Shown: positions 1 to 9,394 of the stretch, one piece after another
How the letters are laid out: every line of letters starts with the position of its first letter
How positions within the stretch are numbered: position 1 is the first letter of the stretch
Source: Tranzscheliella williamsii
Lineage: Eukaryota; Basidiomycota; Ustilaginomycetes; Ustilaginales; Ustilaginaceae
Direction of reading: 5' to 3'
DNA: 64,000 nt
NCBI GenBank assembly: GCA_023212725.1
Contig: JALBYF010000020.1
Location: 186,001-250,000, forward strand
Notes under the pieces: generated by a model
Told to the model about the DNA's origin: nothing
The model's input: the letters and a program-made list of their open reading frames with translations, nothing else
Database searches by the model: none
Made by a program: the position numbers and the translations under genes

Positions 1-408
1 CATGCCGCTGTCAGATCGGGCCGTTTTGACGCAGATGCGAAGCACGATGAGCTCACTCGCTGTTTCGCTGCCATCCACCTCTCGCTCAGCAAGCCCAGCA
101 AGCCTTGTCGCTCAGCAAGCCTTGTCGCTCAGCAAGCCGTGTCGCTCAGCACGTCTTCTCGCCACGGTAAAAGGGCGGCCGGATCCCAAGCATGCCCAGT
201 CTGTCGGATGCGAGGTTCCTTCCTGCTTCGTTGCCATGCCCATCTTCAAGACCGTCCACATCACTCCCCGTCTTCGAACCGCATCTCAGCATTTCCCCGC
301 CGCCACCGTCATCGAACCGATCAGGCTGGTCTAGCGAAAGAACATCCAGTCCCTTGCTCGGCCATCCACCGCGTTTGGTGGAACTCTGCTGTGAGCGCTC
401 CGATCTGT
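1..408. other. 5' flank of the UVDE gene
   Basis: No separate gene is supported here. The stretch is the promoter and leader of the UV endonuclease gene. An open frame runs through it from about 139, but it has no family resemblance and is partly made of tandem repeats, so I read it as untranslated. Confidence 0.5.
104..154. repeat. 17-bp tandem repeat, about three copies
   Basis: Two exact 17-bp units (CTTGTCGCTCAGCAAGC at 104-120 and 121-137) are followed by a degenerate third copy at 138-154. A related partial unit lies just upstream near 81-95. It sits in the leader of the UVDE gene. No function is evident; copy number could vary between strains. Confidence 0.85.
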
Positions 409-2676
409 ATGTTACGTCTGCGATCGTCGCTCCTCTTCGCGCCACCCCGGATCAGCTTATTGTCTACCTTGCCAGCTAGCCACTACAGACCCTACCTTAA
501 CGCTCTCTGGTCTGACCATATGGCACGCAGGAGTGCTCGCACCTCGGCAACGGCTGCGGTCGACTACACTCACGATCTGAGCGATGACCAGCCAGAGCTC
601 GCGCCCCCATCCAAACGACCACGCAAAGCCGTCAAGCAGCCGCCCCGTTCTCGGCAGAGCGCCTCAGCCAAAGAGGCTAGTACCGAACCCATCGCCAAGG
701 TAGTGGCCGCCCAGATCATCCAGCAAGCAGACGCCTTTGACGATGCATCCTCCGATCTTTCCTCGGCAGCAGAAGCCGGACCGACACAAACCACTAAGCG
801 CACAAAGCCAAAAGCCAAGCCCAAGAAGCTCAAAGTAGAGCCTGTAACGCATTTCGAAACCCGTGTCAACGTGCACGGCGAGGAGTACCAGGTGGAACTC
901 GACGAAGAAGGCGATCCTGTCAAGAGGAACAAGAACGGCCGTCTGCTTCCCAAACGCAAGAAGCAGGACGTCGTCCATGTCATCCCCGACGTACCCATCC
1001 GAGATTTTCGTCTGGAAGGTCCGCCAGAAAAGAGGCAAGAGCGCAGCAACGGCTTCACCGGAGAACTTGGCTATGCCTGTCTCAATACCGTCCTGCGCTG
1101 GCAAGATCCACCCATCTTCTCCAGCAGGACCGTACGCATCAAAACCATGGAGGAACAGGGCCCTGACTATGTCAAGCAGCTCGGCCGCCTCAATGTACGC
1201 GATATCATCCCCATGATCCTCTGGAACGAAGATAACGGCATTCGTTTCATGCGCCTCTCCTCAGAAGTCTTTCCCTTTGCTTCTCACGAAAAGTATGGAT
1301 ACTCACTCAAGTATGCCGAGAAGGAGCTCCGAGCCGTGGGCGATCTCGCCAAGAAGCTCGGCCATCGTCTCACCATGCATCCAGGACAATTCACTCAGCT
1401 CGGCAGCAATCGTCCAGAGGTCATCGAATCCAGCATCCGCGACCTCAACGCTCACTGCGAGATGCTCGACTTGATGGGGCTCGACCAGAACAGTGTCATG
1501 ATCATCCACGGCGGCGGCACCTTTGGTGATCGTGCTGCCACACTCGACCGGATGCGCGAGACCTACACCACGCGCCTATCTGACAACGTCAAGCGTCGGT
1601 TGGTCTTGGAAAACGACGAAATGAGCTGGAGCGCCGAAGAGCTGCTTCCGCTCTGCAAGGAGCTCGACATTCCCATGGTCTTTGACTTTCACCACGACCT
1701 CTTACGCCCGTCGTCTCGCTCCCCGGCTGAGCTAATCCCAGAAATTCAAGCCATCTGGCACAAGAAGGGCATGCGTCCCAAGTTTCACCTCTCCGAACCT
1801 CGGCCAGGCTCCACCAACCTGCGTGAGCGAAGAGCGCATTCAGATCGGTGCGGCGTCCTGCCTCCCGATCTGCCCGCCGATGCCCATCTGATGATCGAGG
1901 CTAAAGACAAGGAGCAGGCCGTGTTTGAGCTTCGTCGCATCTATCAGCTGAGGCCCGTACCACACAGCAGCCTACGTCCGCCTGCCAAGGACGTCGGCGT
2001 GAAGACCTCCGGGCGCAAGGGCAAGCTGGGTGGCGAGCGGCTGCCGCGCCAGCCGCGGAAAACCAAAGCGGATCCCGATGCCGAAGAACCGCAGGACGCG
2101 TTGGCGGCCGACGACGACGCTGGCTACGCAGAGCCGGCCAAGTTGAATCCCAAGGGCCTCTCCAAAGCCGAGCGCGCCATCGCCAAGGCCAAAGAAGCTG
2201 CCAAGCGCCTGGGCAAAGTCTACACCGGGCCCGGCGCCGACATTGGCGATGGCGAAGGCATGGAGCTCGCTGCCCCCGGCCCCGGCGAAGAGGGATATGT
2301 CAAATCAAGCCTCGAGGTGCTGCAGGACATGCACATTGAGGCCGAATGGGTGCGCGCCGAGCTACGCGCTGGGCGAGAACGCAGGCCGTATGGCACAGAC
2401 CCAGGTACAACTCTCGCCGACGAAGACGCCGATCTCGATCTGGATGAGGACGACGAAGCGCAACCGCAGCCCGCTGCCCCTACGAAGAAACCGTCCAGAG
2501 GTAGAAAACAACAGGAGCCGTCACACGTCCAGCTGAGTCTCGTGGACGACGGCGAGCAGGTAGTGCTTGGCCAAGGCGCACCCGAGCAAGAGCTTGTCGC
2601 TGATCACGAGGCCATCCCACTGCGCGCCAAAAAGGCGACAAGGAAGGCGAAGGCACGGACCGAAAAGACCTCCTAA
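409..2676 (+). CDS. uve1: UV-damage endonuclease (UVDE/Uve1 family)
   Basis: Nicks DNA 5' of UV photoproducts, starting the alternative excision-repair route known from S. pombe Uve1. The central TIM-barrel carries the family's metal-ligand blocks: HPGQFTQLGS, IHGGGTFGDR, LENDEMSWS, FDFHHD and KFHLSEPR. The flanks are long, basic and low in complexity: a Lys/Arg-rich N-terminus and a C-terminal tail of about 250 residues rich in Lys and Glu/Asp. Two in-frame starts compete. ATG 520 gives a 718-residue protein beginning MARRSARTS. ATG 409 gives 755 residues and adds an Arg/Leu/Ser-rich leader without acidic residues before the segment's end, like a mitochondrial presequence. Both ATGs lack a purine at -3, so leaky scanning is plausible. 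A mitochondrial Uve1 form is reported in Cryptococcus; here it is inference. Confidence 0.95.
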   Translation: MLRLRSSLLFAPPRISLLSTLPASHYRPYLNALWSDHMARRSARTSATAAVDYTHDLSDDQPELAPPSKRPRKAVKQPPRSRQSASAKEASTEPIAKVVAAQIIQQADAFDDASSDLSSAAEAGPTQTTKRTKPKAKPKKLKVEPVTHFETRVNVHGEEYQVELDEEGDPVKRNKNGRLLPKRKKQDVVHVIPDVPIRDFRLEGPPEKRQERSNGFTGELGYACLNTVLRWQDPPIFSSRTVRIKTMEEQGPDYVKQLGRLNVRDIIPMILWNEDNGIRFMRLSSEVFPFASHEKYGYSLKYAEKELRAVGDLAKKLGHRLTMHPGQFTQLGSNRPEVIESSIRDLNAHCEMLDLMGLDQNSVMIIHGGGTFGDRAATLDRMRETYTTRLSDNVKRRLVLENDEMSWSAEELLPLCKELDIPMVFDFHHDLLRPSSRSPAELIPEIQAIWHKKGMRPKFHLSEPRPGSTNLRERRAHSDRCGVLPPDLPADAHLMIEAKDKEQAVFELRRIYQLRPVPHSSLRPPAKDVGVKTSGRKGKLGGERLPRQPRKTKADPDAEEPQDALAADDDAGYAEPAKLNPKGLSKAERAIAKAKEAAKRLGKVYTGPGADIGDGEGMELAAPGPGEEGYVKSSLEVLQDMHIEAEWVRAELRAGRERRPYGTDPGTTLADEDADLDLDEDDEAQPQPAAPTKKPSRGRKQQEPSHVQLSLVDDGEQVVLGQGAPEQELVADHEAIPLRAKKATRKAKARTEKTS

Positions 2677-3121
2677 GCATCGCACCGTCACAGTGACACA
2701 TTCCTACCCATCCGTAACCATACAATCTAGCTAGATCCGCAGCAGCCTGCTCTCGTCCCCATGAATCGACGGCTAATGCACTCGCAAGAGGCGGAACTCA
2801 TTTGGTTACCGAGTTAATTGACCGGTCATTACGGCGAAAATGTCAAAGCACTGCCGCTTTTTTTGACCACAAAGAGGCGATCTGCGGATCGAGTGACAGC
2901 AGACGGCCCAGCCTCGGTCAAGCATCGGCCCAATCCTTGGCTTCATAACCTTGCTTGGCACACACAAAACCCAACCTAAACCACTCGCCCACCCCCAGTG
3001 GCTACGATGTGCATGGTTGCCGTGCCGCACACAAGCTCGACGAGTCGGCAGCTGTGACCCGGTGACACTGTAAGCAACCAATTTCCATAGCCACGGGGGA
3101 CAAAGGTAGCCACGCTGCGGT

Positions 3122-3203
3122 ACAGATGCCCACCTCGGATAAGAGCATACAAGTGCCCACCTCGAATAGGGAACATACAGATGCCCACTTCATCGGCAAG
3201 GCG
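3122..3203. repeat. three imperfect 27-28 bp tandem units
   Basis: Units begin at 3122, 3149 and 3177. Each opens with ACA-(G/A)-(A/G)-TGCCCAC followed by a TCG/TCA-containing stretch, and the first two end in CAT. The units differ by substitutions and a 1-bp length change, so this is an old or functionally constrained repeat rather than a fresh expansion. Confidence 0.75.
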
Positions 3204-3948
3204 TGACTGGATGCATACTGTGACTGTTCCAAGCCGCCTGCGATTCCAGCAGGGGAGTATCCTTCCTGTAAGGGTCCGCCTTCTGGCCGCCATGCCGCCA
3301 TTGCTCCGGGATCAAGCGGCACGATGCATCTCGCTGCCGCTTCTCGCCATCTCGAAATGAAACAAACGCTTGCCGTCGCATTTCTTATCACGTCGCACTC
3401 TGCGAGCCGTGATGACAAGCTCGATGAGAGGCCCGTGGCGATCGGGAGGAACGTCTGCCGTTCCTTACATTCCGGCTCCAATCCTCCGTCTTCCGAGGGG
3501 CTCCTCAAGGTACGGAGCAACTTCGCTCTCATGTCTGCTCTGCCCGCCACGCTAGGCTAGTTGTCCGCATCTCGCTTCGCTTCTTCCCCGGGGCAGCAAG
3601 GCATCTCCACGCTGTAGCGAGCGGACCGTTTCCCCTCGTCGAAGCTTTTCCCCGTTGCGTCGAACTTAGGCGGTCTCTGCGCCAGAGATCTTCGCTACGA
3701 CGTCTTCCAATTTCCGCTCGTTCTGTGCGCTTTGCATGAACCTGCCATGGTGGTCGCCGACGCTTGCCGCTTCATACAACTTCATCCTTTCATCTTCTGT
3801 CTGCCGCCACTATATGCAATTTGGCCTACGTCTTGCCGCAATGAACCTGGTTGTGCCACGCCCATAGGCCATGCAAGCAAGCGGACTCCTAGCAACGCGG
3901 CCTGCTGTCCTGTTTTTCCGTCTCTTCATCTGTCTGCCGTAAATGGCA

Positions 3949-3958
3949 CCATATAAGG
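3949..3958 (+). promoter_or_regulatory. TATA box of the GH32 gene
   Basis: CCATATAAGG lies about 270 bp before the chosen ATG (4222) and just before a CT-rich tract. The long leader implied is plausible for a secreted sugar hydrolase gene but is not proven. Confidence 0.45.
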
Positions 3959-4221
3959 CGCCCTCGGCGTACCCATATCCCCCGCCTTTGCGTCTGCCCT
4001 TTCTCACCTTCATCCCCTCTCTCCCTCCCGTCCTCGCCCTACCTCGCCCCTCCTCCTTCCTTCGACCCTGCCTTTGGAGCATCGGTGTCCATCTTGCTTC
4101 GACAGCCCTGAACACATCCGTTCATTGTGGTGAAGGAGTCGGCCAGCGCCGCTTTTTGCTCGCTTTTCACACTCTCTCCCTACCTGGCTTCGCTTTAGAG
4201 AAAGGTGTTGGTTTTATCGCC

Positions 4222-6009
4222 ATGAAGGTTTCTCTCATCGTGTTGGCTTCGGCCGTTTCGCTCCTGTCGCCTCTGGTTTCCGCTGCGTCGCTCTTGTCGC
4301 CGTTCGCTTTGGCGGCTTCCGGGCCCAACGCCGAGGGGCGCACGTCTCCTGCTGTCAGCGCAAAGCGACCCGAGCAGGATCGGGCAGCTCAGTGCGTCAA
4401 CTCGAACGGCAGCGCTGTGACCGGCTACCGGCCGCGGCTGTACAACGAAGCGGTCCGTCCTCAGATCCACTTTTCTCCGACGGTCAACTTTATGAACGAC
4501 CCGAACGGCCTGGTCTACAGCAACGGCACATGGCACCTCTTCTACCAGTACAATCCGACGCAGAACGTGGCGGGCAACCAGCACTGGGGCCATGCCACCT
4601 CGACTGACCTGTACCACTGGAAGAACCAGCCGATCGCCATCGCGCCCGACCGTCCGGACGAGGGCATCTTCAGCGGTAATGCGTTTATCGACCACGACAA
4701 CACCTCAGGCTTCTTCGCCGAGTCGGTGCCGGCGGACAGCCGCATGGTGGCCATGTACACGCTCTACACATCCACATCGCAGACGCAGCATCTCGCCTAC
4801 TCGTCCGACGGCATCCACTTCACCAAGCATCCCGGCGCCGTGATCGACATTGGGCAGACGCAGTTCCGCGACCCCAAGGTCTTTTGGGACGCCAAGTCGA
4901 AGCGGTGGATCGTTGCGCTGGCGCTCTCGCAGGAGTTCGGCATCGTCTTCTACGCCTCCTCCGACCTCAAGCAGTGGAAGGAGGTGAGCCGCTTCCAGTC
5001 GAGCGGCGTGCTCGGGTACCAGTACGAATGTCCCGACCTCTTCCAGGTGCCTGTCCAGGGCGGGCCGGACGACGGCAAGCTGATGTACGTTCTTGCCATT
5101 TCGATCAACCCGGGCGCGCCCAGCGGCGGCTCGTTCGTTCAGTACTGGGTGGGCGACTGGGATGGCACCCGCTTTACGCCGCGTGACCAGGCGGTGCGCA
5201 CCATGGACTTCTCCAAGGACTTCTACGCCTTTTCCACCTGGTCCAACACCGGCGACAAGGCGTACGGCATCGCCTGGGCCAACAACTGGCAGTACGCGCA
5301 GGTGGTCCCCACCTCCCCGTTCCGGTCGATCCAGAGCCTGCCGCGCGAGCTGACGCTCAAGTACTACCGCACCACGCCGCAGTTTGGCGACCTGATCCTC
5401 AACAGCCGGCCCGCCAACTTGTCCAGCCTGGCGCCCCGATCGCTCTACCAGCAGCGGCCCCACGCGCCGGGCAACCAGACCGTCGAGCTGCACGGCAACG
5501 GCGCCTTTGACATCACAGCGACCTTCGAGCTGCCGGCAGGGGTGAATGCGACCTATCGGACCATCGGCTCGTTCGACATTGTCGCCTCGGACGGCAGGCA
5601 GAGCATCACCGCCGGTATCCAGATGGGCGAGCCGGCGACGGCCTACATCGACCGGCGCCACGCCGGGGCTGGCTTTGCGGCGAGCAATCCCTTCTTCACC
5701 GACAAGACGTCTGGCATTATCCGGTATGCGCAGGACTACACCGACGCCCAGCAGGTCCTTGGCGTGCTGCCCGCGTCCGCCTACCTCGAGACGGGCGCCA
5801 AGCCGGCGTACATAAAGCTGCGCGCCATCGTCGACCGCTCGGTGCTGGAGGTCTTTGTCAACGACGGCGAGCTCGCCGGCACCTCGGTCTTCTACTTTGA
5901 CAACGGCGCCGTCCCCGCCCGCCTCCGCGTCTCCATCGGTGACGACAAGCTGCGCCTCGTCGACCTCGACGTGCAGGCGCTCGGCTCCGCCTGGCCAAGC
6001 TGTCCCTGA
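4222..6009 (+). CDS. secreted GH32 beta-fructofuranosidase (invertase/inulinase type)
   Basis: Hydrolyses terminal beta-fructosides (sucrose, inulin or levan) outside the cell. The 595-residue product starts with a clean hydrophobic signal peptide (MKVSLIVLASAVSLLSPLVS), which is why ATG 4222 is preferred over upstream in-frame codons. The GH32 landmarks are in order: nucleophile Asp93 in FMNDPNG, the transition-state Asp217 in FRDPKVF, and acid/base Glu269 in YECPDLF. A C-terminal beta-sandwich with VLEVFVNDGE completes the family architecture. N-glycosylation sequons are frequent. Sequence alone does not separate invertase from exo-inulinase. Downstream on the same strand come an MFS transporter and a GH31 enzyme, suggesting a sugar-utilisation neighbourhood. 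Confidence 0.95.
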   Translation: MKVSLIVLASAVSLLSPLVSAASLLSPFALAASGPNAEGRTSPAVSAKRPEQDRAAQCVNSNGSAVTGYRPRLYNEAVRPQIHFSPTVNFMNDPNGLVYSNGTWHLFYQYNPTQNVAGNQHWGHATSTDLYHWKNQPIAIAPDRPDEGIFSGNAFIDHDNTSGFFAESVPADSRMVAMYTLYTSTSQTQHLAYSSDGIHFTKHPGAVIDIGQTQFRDPKVFWDAKSKRWIVALALSQEFGIVFYASSDLKQWKEVSRFQSSGVLGYQYECPDLFQVPVQGGPDDGKLMYVLAISINPGAPSGGSFVQYWVGDWDGTRFTPRDQAVRTMDFSKDFYAFSTWSNTGDKAYGIAWANNWQYAQVVPTSPFRSIQSLPRELTLKYYRTTPQFGDLILNSRPANLSSLAPRSLYQQRPHAPGNQTVELHGNGAFDITATFELPAGVNATYRTIGSFDIVASDGRQSITAGIQMGEPATAYIDRRHAGAGFAASNPFFTDKTSGIIRYAQDYTDAQQVLGVLPASAYLETGAKPAYIKLRAIVDRSVLEVFVNDGELAGTSVFYFDNGAVPARLRVSIGDDKLRLVDLDVQALGSAWPSCP

Positions 6010-6861
6010 GCTCGTGGGCCCCCTGCTTACGCTCGTTAGATCCCACATTGTCTCACGCCGTCCATCCCCACGTGGCCGCGGCGTGCCTAAGTCTATGCCT
6101 TTGTCCTTCTCTTTCAGCGTGTCTGCCCGGTGTCGTGTGGGGTATCAGAGAGCGGGGAAACGAGGTCTGGGGGAGCACGGAGTGTGGGGCCGGACATCAG
6201 CCAGGGCCACCGGACCGTCCAGGCTGCCGGACCGTCGCACACGTCCGCATGTCTGGGCGCTGCGAGCGACCGGACCGACGAGCCTCCGGCACCATGCGCC
6301 AAGCCAGCGCAGTGGTTGGGTGCCGTGCCTGCCAGGCGTCAATTGGCCGAGCCTAGCTGCAGGGGGAGGAGGCCTAGGCCTGTTCTGACCGGCCATACAG
6401 GCTCCCCCACTCTGTTCCATGCATGGCCATCCCTCCCCGCTGGAAAGATCCTTCCGGGGCCCCTCTCCTCCCCCGCTTCCCCCCACATCCCCCGCACTGC
6501 GACAACTTTTTCGCCGCGTGCACCCTTCCTCGGCAGCATGCATCCAGAAGTACGCTCCCCCGGCGCGACCTCGTGGGCCTTTTCCGGCTTGCACTGACGC
6601 TTCCCAGCACCATCGCGCCCGGCCGTCTGCCTGGCCATGCATCGCACATGAGAAGATGAAACGGCTGGTTTAGCCGCGTGTCCGTAGCTATATAGGCCGT
6701 TAGCCTCGTCGAGCAAGGTAGGTTACCCCGCCTTTTCTCGCTTCCCCACATCCCAGCTTCGCGCCTCTCCGCCTCGGTCCGAACCGCACATCGCGCAGCA
6801 CACTGCCTCTTGCTTTGCGTACACGCCAGCGACGACGATCGCGCCTGCTCGTGGCGTCAGT
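6010..6861. other. intergenic between GH32 and MFS genes
   Basis: No gene is supported. Three exact CGGACCG heptamers lie at 6211-6217, 6228-6234 and 6271-6277, and a TATA-like CTATATAGG at 6688-6696 about 170 bp before the transporter start. The CGG-N-CCG arrangement is the kind of inverted triplet bound by fungal zinc-cluster regulators. Confidence 0.5.
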
Positions 6862-8554
6862 ATGACGGAGAAGGATATGATCGCGGACCTGGAGGGCGGC
6901 AAGAAGCTGACGGCGGTCGAGTCGACGACGACGGATGTGTCGTTTATGGACAAGGAGAGCGTCTTGGGGGGCAAGCCGTCGCGGGGGGTGGCGGTGCTGC
7001 CCAACACGATCGTGGAGGAGGCGGACGACGAGGTGCTCAAGTACACGGACGCGACGGTGGTGATCACGCCCGAGGAGAACAAGCGTCTGCTGCGGATCAT
7101 CGACAAGCGGGTGCTGCCCATTATGCTGGGCACCTACTTCTGCCAGTCGCTCGACAAGCAGATCATCAGCTTTGCCGCGATCATGGGCATCCGCGACGAG
7201 CTGCACCTGGTCGGCCAGCAGTACAGCTGGCTGATCACAACGCTCTACCTCGCCATCCTGGTCTGCGAGTACCCGCAGAACCGCCTGGTCCAGACCCTCC
7301 CCATCAACCGCTGGCTCGGCTTCTGCATCGCCGCCTGGGGCGTCACCTGCTGCTGCAGCGCCGCCACCCACAACTTTGGCGGCATCCTCGCCCTCCGCAC
7401 ACTCCTCGGCGCCCTCGAGTGTGTCTGCCAACCCGCCTTTGTCGCCCTCTCCGCTATCTGGTACAAGTAAGTCCGCGTCGCGAATCCTTGGCTAGCCCTA
7501 TACTGACAAGTCGACGCATGGATCTTTTCGCGCGTTCAGGAAGGAAGAACAGGCACGCACCATCACGCTGTGGTACTGCTGCAACGGTCTCCAGGCCATG
7601 GTCGGCGGCTTGCTCGGCTTCGGTTTCTACCACATCCAGGATGCCGCTCTGTCGGCATGGAGGGTCATGTTCCTGGTGTTGGGATGCGCGACGGTTGTCT
7701 GGGGCGTGTTTGTGGTCTACTGGCTGCCTACCTCGCCGATGAAGGCCAAGGGCCTCTCGGACGAGGATCGAACCAAGTGCCTGGAGCGGGTGCGGGAGAA
7801 TCAGACGGGCGTCCAGAACAAGAAGTTCAAGAAGGACCAGCTGATCGAGGCGCTGATCGACCCGCAGGCCTGGGCGCTGTTCCTGATCAACTTCCTCAAT
7901 ACCATCCCGACCGGCGGGCTGGGCACGTTTTCCAACATCATCATCAACGACAATCTGGGCTTTAGCGTGCTGCACACCAACCTGCTCGGCCTGGCGCAGG
8001 GCTCGTTCCAGATCCTGATCCTGCTGAGTGCGGCGTGGGTCAATTCCAGGACCAAGCAGACCATCTTTACGGCGCTGCTGTATACGGTGCCCAACATTGT
8101 GAGCGCCATCTGCTTCCTGACGGTGCCCAACACCAAGGCGCACGCGGGTGGGCTGCTGGTGGCGTTCTACCTGACGATCTGCATCCAGGCGCAGGCGACG
8201 CTCTCCTTCTCGCTGCTCAGTCGCAATGTCGCCGGGCAGACCAAGCGCTCCATCGTGACCGCCATGACGTTTGTCGGCTGGGCAGCGGGCAACGCAGCTG
8301 GCCCGCAGCTCTTCCAGGCCAAGGATGCACCCATCTACCGCCCCGCCTTTATCGGCCAGCTGGGCTGCTACGTCGCCTCGATGATCGTCTTGCTCGCTCT
8401 CCGCATCTACTACATGGACCAGAACCGCCGCAAGCGCATCGCCAGCAACCTCCTCCGCGGCCGCACCGAGGACGCCGCCGACGAAATCGACCTGAGCAAC
8501 GCCTTCCTCGACCTGACCGACAAGAAAAACATCGACTTCCGTTACGAGTACTAG
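6862..8554 (+). CDS. MFS anion:cation symporter, Dal5/allantoate permease family
   Basis: Two exons, 6862-7466 and 7540-8554, give 539 residues. The intron (7467-7539, 73 bp) has a GTAAGT donor, branch site TACTGAC at 7501 and a CAG acceptor, and it restores the conserved run WYKKEEQARTITLWYC across the junction. The protein has about 12 membrane segments. It carries Dal5-family hallmarks: FNDK-like helix 1 replaced by FCQSLDKQ, WRxxF after the central loop, NVAGQTKRS in the second half, and the C-terminal LTDKKN-FRY. Relatives carry allantoate, dipeptides or vitamins such as nicotinate; the substrate here is unknown. Its position between two glycosidases hints at a sugar or glycoside derivative, but that is speculation. 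Confidence 0.93.
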
Positions 8555-9394
8555 CTCTAGCCTGCATCACCCATTGCCACCCGTATCAGAGTACATATAG
8601 CCTCGCCTTGCGTTTCACTCGACATGGTACACTTAGGAACCCCTCTGCTTATGAAACCCGTACCTGCGTGGTCAGTGCCAATTACGATCCAGTGTCCCTG
8701 CGTTGTGGCGCAATGTGGGTTGAGAGCAAATGCTTCTGTGCCATCGCTCTCGCAGGAATGGCAAACGGCACAAAGGCAGCAAAACGTGGCAGAACAGCGT
8801 GGCGGAACAGCGTGGAAACCGGCAGGGTGCAAGGGTGGGGGAGGAGGGGGGAAGGAGGTGTGCTGCCGTTTGCGGGGCAGAGTCATGCATGACCGGCAGG
8901 GCGAGGCATGGCCCCCCATTGTTTTTGTTCTTGGCGGCAGTAGAAGTCGCTGTGAGAGGCTGACTGGACCGAGACCGGTCCTCCGGTCCGGACGGTTGCT
9001 GTTGTGCGCTGGGCCTGTTACTCGAGCGCTGTGCCACTGCCACCGGACCGGTCGCTCGACCCCCACACAAGGGGGCCGGGGGGTGGGCCACTCGCCCGCC
9101 ATGCAATTCGCCGATCCCATGGTCTTTTCTGTGACGCCGCTCAACCTCATGGCACGCTGTTCCACAACGGCATCCCCACACTGTCACAGCAGATGGCTAG
9201 CAGCTTTGGTTTGGCGCCCACGCACAGCTCGCTGCAAGACCGGCCTTTTAAGCTTGCTCCCTTGAGCGTGCCAGCTGCACAGTGCCACATCCCACCTTTC
9301 CACTACCACTCGTCTTGCTCGTCGATTCGTGGACTCAGCGCTGTGCTATTCTCCTTTCTGCCAACGACCTTGCGACACTAGGCCGCCCGCCGAT
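8555..9394. other. intergenic between MFS and GH31 genes
   Basis: No gene is supported. CGGTCCG at 8984-8990 (the reverse complement of CGGACCG) and CGGACCG at 9044-9050 repeat the motif seen upstream of the transporter. The surrounding 90 bp is dense in CCGG/GGTCC permutations. Confidence 0.5.

Larger units (their letters stand above)
2677..4221. other. intergenic, promoter side of the GH32 gene
   Basis: About 1.5 kb without a convincing gene; ORFs here are short and mutually overlapping. It contains a three-unit imperfect repeat (3122-3203), a palindromic CCCCGGGG (3586-3593) that fits the CreA/Mig1 half-site on both strands, one CGGACCG (3622-3628), a TATA box (about 3950) and a pyrimidine-rich tract (about 3990-4060) typical of fungal promoters. 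Confidence 0.6.

Noticed and set aside
4705..6048. 447-codon minus-strand ORF antisense to GH32
   Set aside because: Arg/Gly/Val-rich shadow of the GC-rich coding strand; the opposite frame has full GH32 motifs.
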